Part shown: one piece after another, positions 8,880-14,996 of the stretch
Position numbering within the stretch: position 1 is the stretch's first letter
Layout of the letters: each line of letters opens with the position of its first letter
NCBI GenBank assembly: GCA_017645655.1
Contig: JAGCNZ010000094.1
Location: forward strand, 1-45,711
Direction: 5' to 3'
Length of the DNA: 45,711 nt
Source of the DNA: Bacteroidaceae bacterium
GTDB taxonomy: Bacteria > Bacteroidota > Bacteroidia > Bacteroidales > Bacteroidaceae
Made by a program: the position numbers and the translations under genes
Notes under the pieces: generated by a model
Databases searched by the model: none
What the model saw: only the letters and a program-made list of their open reading frames with translations
Told to the model about the DNA's origin: nothing

Positions 8880-9403
8880 CTTATTGCGTTATAAATGAAT
8901 AGTAATATTCTCCTGATTGGTCGAAGTTTTCGCCACAACTTGATGCGACGAACGAGCTTTGGGTCGTTGGCTGGAATGATGCGATTCGGACGTATGTATT
9001 GCGTCACTACCCCACTCACATCACTTTCCTTGCAAAGCTCCACGCCTTTCAGGTTGCCGTCGCCTTGAAGTGTAAGGTTGTCGCCTTGCTTTTCAATGAT
9101 GCGATGCAGGACATAATGCCCGGAAGCTATTTGAGCGAGGACAGCATCGCCAACATTATAGGTGTCGCGCTTTTCCAAGAAAACCCGATCGCGAATGTGC
9201 TCAATGAAGGGACGCATACTGTAGCCTTTGACGTATATAGCATAGGGTTTACCTTCGTTCAACATCTGCGACACTTCTCCCAGCCAAGCATCGTTTGGCA
9301 GTTCGTGTCGAGGCTGATTGGAGGTCGTTCCATTCCGTTTTTGATAACGTTTTCGTAAAGGAGTCATCAAAACACGGGTCAGATATTTAATGATAGATTT
9401 CAT
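8876..9403 (-). CDS. S24/S26-like signal peptidase, ER (Ser-His) type
   Basis: The 175-residue protein has the S24/S26 catalytic box YVKGYSMRPFI (Ser about residue 62) with DRVFLEKRDTYNVGDAVLAQ after it, and HYVLHRIIE (His about 97-102), where most bacterial signal peptidases carry lysine. A Ser-His arrangement is typical of SipW/Sec11-like enzymes. Unlike ordinary leader peptidases it has no clear N-terminal membrane anchor: the first 30 residues are basic and only moderately hydrophobic, and the hydrophobic end (RRILLFIYNAI) is short. It overlaps pqqD-like by 4 nt and follows the kinase-like gene by 11 nt. A processing role for a peptide recognised by the PqqD-like protein is a reasonable inference, not shown. 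Confidence 0.75.
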   Translation of the reverse strand: MKSIIKYLTRVLMTPLRKRYQKRNGTTSNQPRHELPNDAWLGEVSQMLNEGKPYAIYVKGYSMRPFIEHIRDRVFLEKRDTYNVGDAVLAQIASGHYVLHRIIEKQGDNLTLQGDGNLKGVELCKESDVSGVVTQYIRPNRIIPANDPKLVRRIKLWRKLRPIRRILLFIYNAIR

Positions 9404-9405
9404 TT

Positions 9406-9432
9406 CCCTAATCCCTAATCTCTAATCCCTAA
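9406..9432. repeat. TTAGGGA-type microrepeat spanning a stop codon and the next start
   Basis: On the minus strand the sequence reads TTAGGGATTAGAGATTAGGG and continues ATTAGGG just before the ATG at 9403. It carries the stop codon of the kinase-like gene (9415-9417) and the spacer with the AGGG-type ribosome-binding site for the S26-like gene. It is a simple heptamer-type repeat, not a telomere. Confidence 0.8.
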
Positions 9433-10302
9433 AAGCGTATCGTGGCAAAGGATTGCAGCTTCTGCATTTGGAAGGCAGCCGAGTTCATACATCCCGACGA
9501 TTCGGATAAGTTCGCTTATACCATCGCAAACGCCTTTATAGACGCGCTCGTCCCATTTCATGTTGCTCATGGCTGGCAAGAGGTTGCAGAAGGCTTCGAC
9601 GGTGCTGAGCTTTCGAATTGTATTTTCTGGTCGTTGCTGAATGCGGACAAGCCCGCCAATCGGTGCTTGGATGTTTCGGTAGCAACGAGTCTTGCCGCTC
9701 CAAGGACTGCCGTAAATGATGGCTTGACCGTCTATGACGCGAACCACAGGATTATCGTCGTTCATTAGGTCGCAACCAGGAATGTTGTCGTACCAAAGGC
9801 GCGTGTGTGTGCTCTTGCCCGTGCCGCTCGGTGCTGTCATGAGATAGCCTTTGCCTTCGCAACGAATGACGGAAGCGTGCATCAACATCGTGCCCATACA
9901 AGCTGCAGAAAAAGCGTAAGCCATCATCAGAGCATTGTTCAGCCCGTAGTTACGTTGTGCCCAAGTTTCTCCAAATAGCGACACCTGACAAACAGAGAAG
10001 TCGGCATTGCTTCGCATACGGCTGCAAAGGAGATTGTTGACGTCGTGGACAGCATACTGATAACCGCCATCCTTCATTCGGTAAACGCCATGACCGCAGC
10101 CGCCACAATCGAACACGCCTATTTCCTCGCCATCTTCCTGCCAGTCGAGATGGTTGTCGACGGTCATGGCGAAGAGCAGCTCATCAGGTTTCTCGTCCAA
10201 ACGAAATGGCGCAAACGAAGGGATGAGTTGCTCGTCGTTTCCTTCATCGGCGAAGTTGACAACAAGCGAATGACCGCCTATTTTATAGAAAAGAGACTTC
10301 AT
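9415..10302 (-). CDS. HPr-kinase/PEPCK-like P-loop protein
   Basis: A 295-residue protein with a C-terminal HprK/PEPCK-type nucleotide-binding core: Walker A APSGTGKSTHTRLW (about residues 157-170), then CDLMNDDNPVVRV (the acidic motif that binds the metal) and YGSPWSGKTRCYRN. The N-terminal 150 residues (beginning MKSLFYKIGGHSLVVNF) are of the kind found in HprK-related proteins of lasso-peptide and other RiPP loci, and contain CGGCGHG. In such loci the kinase-like protein can phosphorylate a peptide; in others its substrate is unknown. Overlaps the upstream 155-residue gene by 4 nt (10299-10302). No PTS HPr gene is near, so a classical HPr role is unlikely. Confidence 0.75.
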   Translation of the reverse strand: MKSLFYKIGGHSLVVNFADEGNDEQLIPSFAPFRLDEKPDELLFAMTVDNHLDWQEDGEEIGVFDCGGCGHGVYRMKDGGYQYAVHDVNNLLCSRMRSNADFSVCQVSLFGETWAQRNYGLNNALMMAYAFSAACMGTMLMHASVIRCEGKGYLMTAPSGTGKSTHTRLWYDNIPGCDLMNDDNPVVRVIDGQAIIYGSPWSGKTRCYRNIQAPIGGLVRIQQRPENTIRKLSTVEAFCNLLPAMSNMKWDERVYKGVCDGISELIRIVGMYELGCLPNAEAAILCHDTLLGIRD

Positions 10303-10766
10303 TTCTTCTTGTCTTTCTTTTTCGTTTTAGCCACCTCGACGATTTCCTGCTCGATGTATTCTTCCGGCTTAAAGCGGAACTGGCTTCTGTCCACGAGCAC
10401 CATTCTCAACCCTTTGCTGTTGACATAGCGTTTGTGGAGCGAGAGATACTGGCGCTCCATCTTCTTTCTTTTGGAGCCAAAGAAGACGCTTGGCACGTAG
10501 GGCCCGCCATTGAAGTTTGCTTCCAGGTAACGTTGCAGCTGGAAGGAATAGAGCTGGCGATCCATCAGGAACTTGGTCTTCTTCTCGATGGTGACGCTGT
10601 CGACGGGTTGCATATCGGTGATGAAGACCATTGAATCGACGAGCGAGATGCCAACGCCAATCATGTATACAGACTTCTGCTCGACTTTTCTCAGCTTAGC
10701 TTCAGTTGGCTGCAAAGCGATGATACCGAGCAAGCCAAAACATATAATTAACTTTGTTATCTTCAT
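10299..10766 (-). CDS. Small exported protein, unknown function
   Basis: 155 residues, starting MKITKLIICFGLLGIIALQPTEAK, a normal signal peptide. The mature part is basic at its end (VAKTKKKDKKK) and has a mixed segment (MDRQLYSFQLQRYLEANFNGGPYVPSVFFGSKRKK, read in pieces). I recognise no family and no Cys at the cleavage site, so it is not a lipoprotein. It opens the operon that continues through the kinase-like, S26-like, PqqD-like and channel-plug genes, with 4-nt overlap to the kinase-like gene. Its promoter is at 10789-10819. Confidence 0.7.
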   Translation of the reverse strand: MKITKLIICFGLLGIIALQPTEAKLRKVEQKSVYMIGVGISLVDSMVFITDMQPVDSVTIEKKTKFLMDRQLYSFQLQRYLEANFNGGPYVPSVFFGSKRKKMERQYLSLHKRYVNSKGLRMVLVDRSQFRFKPEEYIEQEIVEVAKTKKKDKKK

Positions 10767-10788
10767 GAAGATTAAGTATTATCGGGCG

Positions 10789-10819
10789 CAAAGATACGAA
10801 AAATCCCCGAACCCGCAAA
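10789..10819 (-). promoter_or_regulatory. Promoter of the HprK-like/S26/PqqD/plug operon
   Basis: TATCTTTG (10796-10789) as -7 box and TTTG (10819-10816) as -33 element with a 19-nt gap, both fitting the Bacteroidota consensus. The -33 element lies in the loop of the htrA terminator, so terminator and promoter are nested. Confidence 0.7.
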
Positions 10820-10832
10820 GGATTCGGGGGAT
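10803..10832 (-). terminator. Rho-independent terminator of htrA
   Basis: On the minus strand ATCCCCCGAA (10832-10823) pairs with TTCGGGGAT (10811-10803), followed by TTTTT-rich sequence; it is 40 nt downstream of the htrA stop. Confidence 0.75.
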
Positions 10833-10840
10833 GAAAAAGA

Positions 10841-10868
10841 ATTAAGATTAATGATTAATGATTAAAGG
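10841..10868. repeat. ATTAATG-type microrepeat at the end of htrA
   Basis: ATTAAGATTAATGATTAATG followed by ATTAAAGG is a 7-nt-period simple repeat between the htrA stop (10872) and its terminator. It belongs to the same class of simple intergenic spacers as those at 9406, 34742, 36907 and 37562. Confidence 0.7.
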
Positions 10869-10871
10869 TTT

Positions 10872-12380
10872 TCATTCGTCAAGTTCAATCACGTAGCTCA
10901 CCTTGCGTCCGCTTGGCGTAATGGCCTTAATCCAAAGCGTGCGGTCGGTGCTTTGGTTAGCACTCTTGACGGCTTCCTCCCAGTCCTCTACCGTCCGCAT
11001 CTTCTGGTCGTTGACTTGCAAGATGATAGTGCCCTTGTTCGCACCGGCAGTCTTCATCTTACCATTGCGTATGGCATTGATAGTCAAGCCATAATCGATG
11101 CCAAGCGACTTCTGCTCTTCTTCGCTGACAGGCTTCAGGTTAACGCCCATCTGGTCGAGGTCCACCTCTTCCATCACCTTCGTAGTGCCCTGGGTGTTCC
11201 TCAGCGTAACATTAACCTTATGCTCCTTCTTGCCGCGCCTGTAGGTGATGCTCACCTTGTCGCCCGGGCGATGCTGAGCAATGGCTTCCTGCAGCTCCGA
11301 CATCTTCGTGACCTTCTTCCCGTCGAATTCCGTCACGACGTCGCCCTTCTCCAATCCAGCCTCCTCGGCAGCACTCGCATCGCTCACCTTATCGACATAC
11401 ACACCCTCCACCACGTCGAGGTCAGGCTCGTTGCCCTTAGCCTTCTCATTGTCTATCCAGTTCGTCACGTCCATGCCCTGCACGCCAAGGATAGCGCGCT
11501 GCACAGTGCCATAGACCTTCAGGTCAGCCACCACCTTATTCATGATAGACGTCGGGATAGCGAAGCCATAGCCGCTGTAGCTGCCCGTCTGACTATAGAG
11601 CATCGCATTGATGCCCACCAGCTCGCCCCTCTCGTTGACAAGCGCGCCGCCCGAATTGCCGCTATTGATGGCAGCATCCGTCTGTATGAAGCTCTCGATG
11701 CCATTAGCGCCAAGCGTACGTGCCTTCGCGCTCACGATGCCAGCCGTAACCGTGCTCGTCAGGTTGAAAGGATTGCCGACCGCCAGCACCCACTGCCCCA
11801 GCTTCAAGTCGTCGCTGTTGCCAATTTTGATGGCAGGCAGGTCCTTCGCATCAATCTTGATAAGCGCCAGGTCCGTCGTAGCGTCGCAGCCGATGATGCG
11901 GCCCTTGAACTCGCGGTTGTCGTTCAGTTTCACTTCAATCTCATCGGCCTCGCCCACCACATGATTGTTCGTCACGATGTAGCCGTCGGTCGATATAATC
12001 ACGCCGCTGCCAGCAGCATGACGGTCGGGCTGCTTGTACTCGCGCTGCTGAGGCTGACGGCCCCTGCCGCCAAAGCCGAAGAAGTCGCCAAAGAAGTCCT
12101 CGAACGGGTCTTGCACCTGCACGCGTTGCGTCTTGCCCGTCTGCGTCACCTTAATATATACGACGCTCCCCACGGCACACTCTGCCGCACCGGTCAAATC
12201 GACATACCCGCCAGCCGCCGCAGCCGTCGCAGCAGGCGATTGCGCAAAGGGACTTTCCAAAGCCGCCTCCCCCTTTTGCGAGGCAGACGACGGCGCCATC
12301 CTGACGACAGCACCCGTCACAGCACTGCTGCCCAGCACCAAGAGCGCAGCACCCATCCAATTCTTCGTAGTCTGTTTCAT
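10872..12380 (-). CDS. htrA: HtrA/DegP-family periplasmic serine protease
   Basis: 502 residues with an N-terminal hydrophobic export segment (ALLVLGSSAVTGAVV). The protease core has the full catalytic triad: His140 (VTNNHVV), Asp170 (ATTDLALIKI) and Ser243 (GNSGGALV). Two PDZ domains follow (first around KGDVVTEFDGKKVTKMSELQ, second around GTIILQVNDQKMRTVEDWEE), as in DegP/DegQ. A glycine/arginine-rich stretch (GFGGRGRQPQQREYKQPDR) between residues 101 and 120 is the usual LA-loop region. It does periplasmic quality control of exported proteins. Its leader carries the repeat/uORF element shared with two other loci; its end has a terminator. Confidence 0.96.
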   Translation of the reverse strand: MKQTTKNWMGAALLVLGSSAVTGAVVRMAPSSASQKGEAALESPFAQSPAATAAAAGGYVDLTGAAECAVGSVVYIKVTQTGKTQRVQVQDPFEDFFGDFFGFGGRGRQPQQREYKQPDRHAAGSGVIISTDGYIVTNNHVVGEADEIEVKLNDNREFKGRIIGCDATTDLALIKIDAKDLPAIKIGNSDDLKLGQWVLAVGNPFNLTSTVTAGIVSAKARTLGANGIESFIQTDAAINSGNSGGALVNERGELVGINAMLYSQTGSYSGYGFAIPTSIMNKVVADLKVYGTVQRAILGVQGMDVTNWIDNEKAKGNEPDLDVVEGVYVDKVSDASAAEEAGLEKGDVVTEFDGKKVTKMSELQEAIAQHRPGDKVSITYRRGKKEHKVNVTLRNTQGTTKVMEEVDLDQMGVNLKPVSEEEQKSLGIDYGLTINAIRNGKMKTAGANKGTIILQVNDQKMRTVEDWEEAVKSANQSTDRTLWIKAITPSGRKVSYVIELDE

Positions 12381-12458
12381 AGCTTTATTTGTTATTCGTT
12401 AAGGTTAAAGTTAAGGTTTTCGTTTTTCGTCATTCGTCTTTCGTCATTCGTTCAAACG
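12381..12458 (-). promoter_or_regulatory. Repeat-bearing 5' leader of htrA with two short upstream ORFs
   Basis: Read in mRNA sense, the leader contains GAATGACGAAAGACGAATGA, then GAAAACCTTAACTTTAACCT, then TAACGAATAACAAATAAAG before the htrA ATG. It has two ATGACGAAA starts: ATG at 12447 gives MTKDE and stops at 12430, overlapping the next ATG at 12433, which gives MTKNENLNFNLNE and stops at 12392, 11 nt before the htrA start. The GACGAAA and CCTTAAC words recur in the leaders at 20390-20513 and 21129-21275. Confidence 0.6.
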
Positions 12459-12466
12459 CAAAGATA
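12459..12466 (-). promoter_or_regulatory. -7 box of htrA
   Basis: TATCTTTG on the minus strand (12466-12459), 79 nt upstream of the htrA ATG, matching TAnnTTTG. The repeat leader begins right after it. A clean -33 TTTG is not seen. Confidence 0.55.
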
Positions 12467-12612
12467 AGAACATTTCGCATAAGGCTGTACATTTTGTTCC
12501 CAATCTTTAACACTCGCCGAGCGCCGGTTAACTATCTTTCAGTTTTCCGAAATCGTTTTTCAACTTTATTAAACCAGTTCCGCCCATTGCCAACAAAAAC
12601 AATGCCAAACAA

Positions 12613-12653
12613 ATAAAATAGAAAAGAAAACGCCTGGACTGACAGGCCAGGCG
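12613..12653 (-). terminator. Terminator of the surface-protein operon
   Basis: CGCCTGG (12631-12637) pairs with CCAGGCG (12647-12653) and on the minus strand is followed by TTTTCTTTTCTATTTTATTT. It is downstream of the small peptide gene (ending 12840) and would end the 20.4-12.8 kb operon transcript, with the CACGTG array inside the 3' untranslated part. Confidence 0.75.
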
Positions 12654-12660
12654 TATTACA

Positions 12661-12776
12661 TTTCAAAACGCGACACACGGGGAAAAAAAATATCACGTGT
12701 TAAAATAAAAATATTACGTGGGTAAATTGAAATTATTACGTGGGTAAATTGAATTTATCCCGTGTGTCGTTTTGAA
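12661..12776. repeat. CACGTG-type 22-bp array, copy A, bounded by inverted repeats
   Basis: Cores CACGTG (12694), TACGTG (12715), TACGTG (12737) and CCCGTG (12759) are spaced 21, 22 and 22 bp apart with units such as ATTACGTGGGTAAATTGAA. The ends are imperfect inverted repeats: TTTCAAAACGCGACACACGG at 12661 versus CCGTGTGTCGTTTTGAA at 12760-12776. Relatives are at 20679, 28247 and 38886. Confidence 0.8.
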
Positions 12777-12839
12777 CTATCCCGTTTTTACGTTTCTTTC
12801 TGCTCTCTTTTTCAGCGGGGAGTCTGCCTGCTGCTGCTG

Positions 12840-13022
12840 TTACCATTCGTCGTCCCAGATGCTGTGGTGCTGTTTTGTGCGTCCTTCGACGTCGCCTGCG
12901 CTGCCGCCGCCGTAGTAGAAATCGGAGTTGCCGTTAATGCCTTCGTCGATGCTCGCGGCGAGGGGGATGTGCTGCCCGACGACGATGACGTGCGCCCGGG
13001 GCTCTGAATATGTTTTTTTCAT
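12840..13022 (-). CDS. Small peptide of the MKKTYxxP...WDDEW type
   Basis: 60 residues: starts MKKTYSEPRAHVIVVG, has a Gly-rich centre (FYYGGGSAG), and ends IWDDEW. The ATG overlaps the stop of the GLUG gene by 4 nt (ATGA at 13022-13019), so it is translationally coupled to it. The peptide at 25519 has the same plan (MK-x-TYxxP start, acidic Trp-rich end WDIWED) and also directly follows a tail-sorted surface protein. Length, coupling and the repeated pattern argue for a real gene. I know no assigned function; a peptide that is exported, modified or used as a regulator is speculation. Confidence 0.7.
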   Translation of the reverse strand: MKKTYSEPRAHVIVVGQHIPLAASIDEGINGNSDFYYGGGSAGDVEGRTKQHHSIWDDEW

Positions 13023-14962
13023 TTCAGCACCTCCTTTCTGCCTCCTACGATATAGATGCCTTTTGGTAATTTGCCTTTTAAGGATTTGCCATTTGCCATT
13101 TGCCTTTTGCCGTTTACTTTTTGCCCGGCGAGATTGTAGATGCTTTCGCCAAGGCCATGGTTTTTCGTCATTCGTCTTTCGTTAAGGTTAACGTCGGCTA
13201 TGGCGGTCGGGTTGTCTTCGATGCTGATGATGAAGGGTTTGACGTTGCCGCCTCCTTCGGGCACGAATTCGTCGTCGTCGGTTTCGCTATCGGGGTCTTC
13301 CGCCATTGCTACGCCGTTGAGTTCGAAGTAGGCTCGGTAGGCGTTCAGGGTAACGGTGCCTGCTCCGCTGGGGTAGTAGAGTGTGTTTGCCGCTCCGACG
13401 AACAGGATGCTGCGATTGGCGATGCTGTAGGCTACGGGTGCGTAGATGGCGCGAAGGCTGACGATGCCGTCTTGCGAGGTGACGACGGCTGGCGGGTCGT
13501 CGGCGATGGTGGCGTTGGGGAAGATTGGGTCGAAGATGTCGTAGTAGGCTGCGGTGGTTGGTGTGTAGCCGTCGGGTTTGTCCCATTTGACGATGAAGGG
13601 TTTGCCGGCGGTGAAGTCGCGGTTGTCGTCTTTGAAGAAGAGGTAGAGTTTGCCGTCTGTGAGTCCTGTGCGGTAGGAGCGGCTGTAGTCGATTACGTCG
13701 CCGACTTTGAGGTAGTAGCTGCGGCTGACGTCCATCTCGCAGACGTAGCATCTGCTGTCTTCTGTGCTCTGGAAGGGTGTTCCCTTGAAGTCGATGAGGT
13801 TGAAGGGTAGGCAAATGGTGTTCCAGGAGTCGTCTTTGTAGAATCTGCGTCCGCGCAATTTCACGTCGAAGGTCTGCCCGGCGTATTGGGCGATGAGTTC
13901 TGTGCCTGCGGCGTTGTTCGGGAGAGCGAGTACGTGGCTGTAGGAGTGGCCTCCGGTCTCTACGCCTCGCTGGTGGTAGATGAGGTCTGTCGGGTAGGTG
14001 ATGTCGTCGAGCACGTCTTCCATATCGGCGATGTCGTCGGTTGTGGTGACGGGGCGTACGCGAAGGCCGACGGTTGTTTTGTCGATGATGTCGAAGGTCC
14101 CTGATTCCTGGTATGTTGCGCCGTTCGATTTTCTCATTCCGCCTGCTGCCTTGACGCTTGCGTTTGGATAGGTGTAGTAGTTGTTCTCGAAGAGGACTGT
14201 GGATTGCAGGGCTATGCTGCCTTCTGTTGTGTAGTAGTAGCCAACGATGCCGCCTGCTTTATCAGGATAGGCTGTCAGGGATGAGCCGAAATACAGGCAG
14301 CCATAGATGTTAACGTATGTTTGGTCTGAGCCGCTGCCGTCGTGTCCGCATCGTCCGACAATGCCGCCGACGAGCCCGAGGTCAGTGTTTACCGAAAGAG
14401 ATGCTCCGCTCGAGCATCCTATTATGGCGACGTTGCCTTTATCCGTCAGGCCTATGATGCCGCCGCATACGTTCTTGCTGGAAATGGTGACGCTTTCGGA
14501 AGCATGGCAATTCTCTATGGTTATGCCTTCAGATGCGTTTCCCACGATGCTTCCAGCCGAGGCGGCGCTCGTTGCGTTGAAGGTGCTGGAGGTGAGTCTG
14601 ACGTTCTTGACGGTTGCTTCGTTCACATAGCCAAACAGTCCTTTGACGCCATCGCTGCTGAGATTGATGCCGCTGATGGTATGTCCCTGCCCATCGAATG
14701 TGCCGCAGAATTTGTGGCTTAATGTGTTGCCAATAACGGTGTAGTTGCCTACGGTTCCGTCGTAGGCGAGGTCCGTAGCGAGCAGGAACGTATATCCGCT
14801 ATAGTTGGTTCCGCTATTGACATTTTGCGCCAAAAGCGTCATCTCGGCGATGGAATGTATGGTTATCGTGGTGCCGTCGACATCAGAAAACTCGTCGATT
14901 CCCCTCGCGCCTTGAATCATGCTGAGTTGCAGGGCGAGGGCGATGATAAATGTCTTTTTCAT
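13019..14962 (-). CDS. GLUG-repeat surface protein with T9SS-type tail
   Basis: 647 residues with a signal peptide (MKKTFIIALALQLSMIQGARG). Residues about 85-260 carry GLUG-type repeats (KGLFGYVNEATVKNVRLTSS, GGIIGLTDKGNVAIIGCSS, GGIVGRCG), found in bacterial surface and adhesin-like proteins. A beta domain with DSWNTICLPFNLIDF (about 385-400) is also present in the subtilase and the first C10 protease of this window. The end is IYNLAGQKVNGKRQMANGK... LPKGIYIVGGRKEVLK, a sorting-type tail broken up by simple-repeat-coded residues. Probably exported and surface-attached through the type IX route. Third gene of the leftward operon; the next gene upstream ends 34 nt before it. Confidence 0.85.
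   Translation of the reverse strand: MKKTFIIALALQLSMIQGARGIDEFSDVDGTTITIHSIAEMTLLAQNVNSGTNYSGYTFLLATDLAYDGTVGNYTVIGNTLSHKFCGTFDGQGHTISGINLSSDGVKGLFGYVNEATVKNVRLTSSTFNATSAASAGSIVGNASEGITIENCHASESVTISSKNVCGGIIGLTDKGNVAIIGCSSGASLSVNTDLGLVGGIVGRCGHDGSGSDQTYVNIYGCLYFGSSLTAYPDKAGGIVGYYYTTEGSIALQSTVLFENNYYTYPNASVKAAGGMRKSNGATYQESGTFDIIDKTTVGLRVRPVTTTDDIADMEDVLDDITYPTDLIYHQRGVETGGHSYSHVLALPNNAAGTELIAQYAGQTFDVKLRGRRFYKDDSWNTICLPFNLIDFKGTPFQSTEDSRCYVCEMDVSRSYYLKVGDVIDYSRSYRTGLTDGKLYLFFKDDNRDFTAGKPFIVKWDKPDGYTPTTAAYYDIFDPIFPNATIADDPPAVVTSQDGIVSLRAIYAPVAYSIANRSILFVGAANTLYYPSGAGTVTLNAYRAYFELNGVAMAEDPDSETDDDEFVPEGGGNVKPFIISIEDNPTAIADVNLNERRMTKNHGLGESIYNLAGQKVNGKRQMANGKSLKGKLPKGIYIVGGRKEVLK
13066..13201 (-). 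repeat. Simple-repeat blocks inside the GLUG gene just before its tail
   Basis: Two blocks lie in frame. One (mRNA sense GTTAACCTTAACGAAAGACG then AATGACGAAAAACC, about 13201-13155) encodes VNLNERRMTKN and shares its words with the leader repeats of htrA. The other (about 13120-13066) repeats GGCAAATGGCAAATGG and encodes NGKRQMANGKSLKGK. They flank the LAGQ element of the sorting tail. Confidence 0.75.
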
Positions 14963-14996
14963 ATCTTCTGAAAACTGTTAAGTCAGTTGCTAATCA

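Noticed and set aside
9406-9432. Telomere or linear-end repeat (TTAGGGA)
   Set aside because: Only about four units, inside an operon, and other spacers have unrelated units; it is a simple repeat.
10872-10889. Type III or other secretion gene near htrA
   Set aside because: No such family; only the htrA C-terminus and spacers are found.
10953-12467. A 504-codon rightward open frame
   Set aside because: Antisense of htrA; His/Leu/Arg-rich shadow translation without family features.
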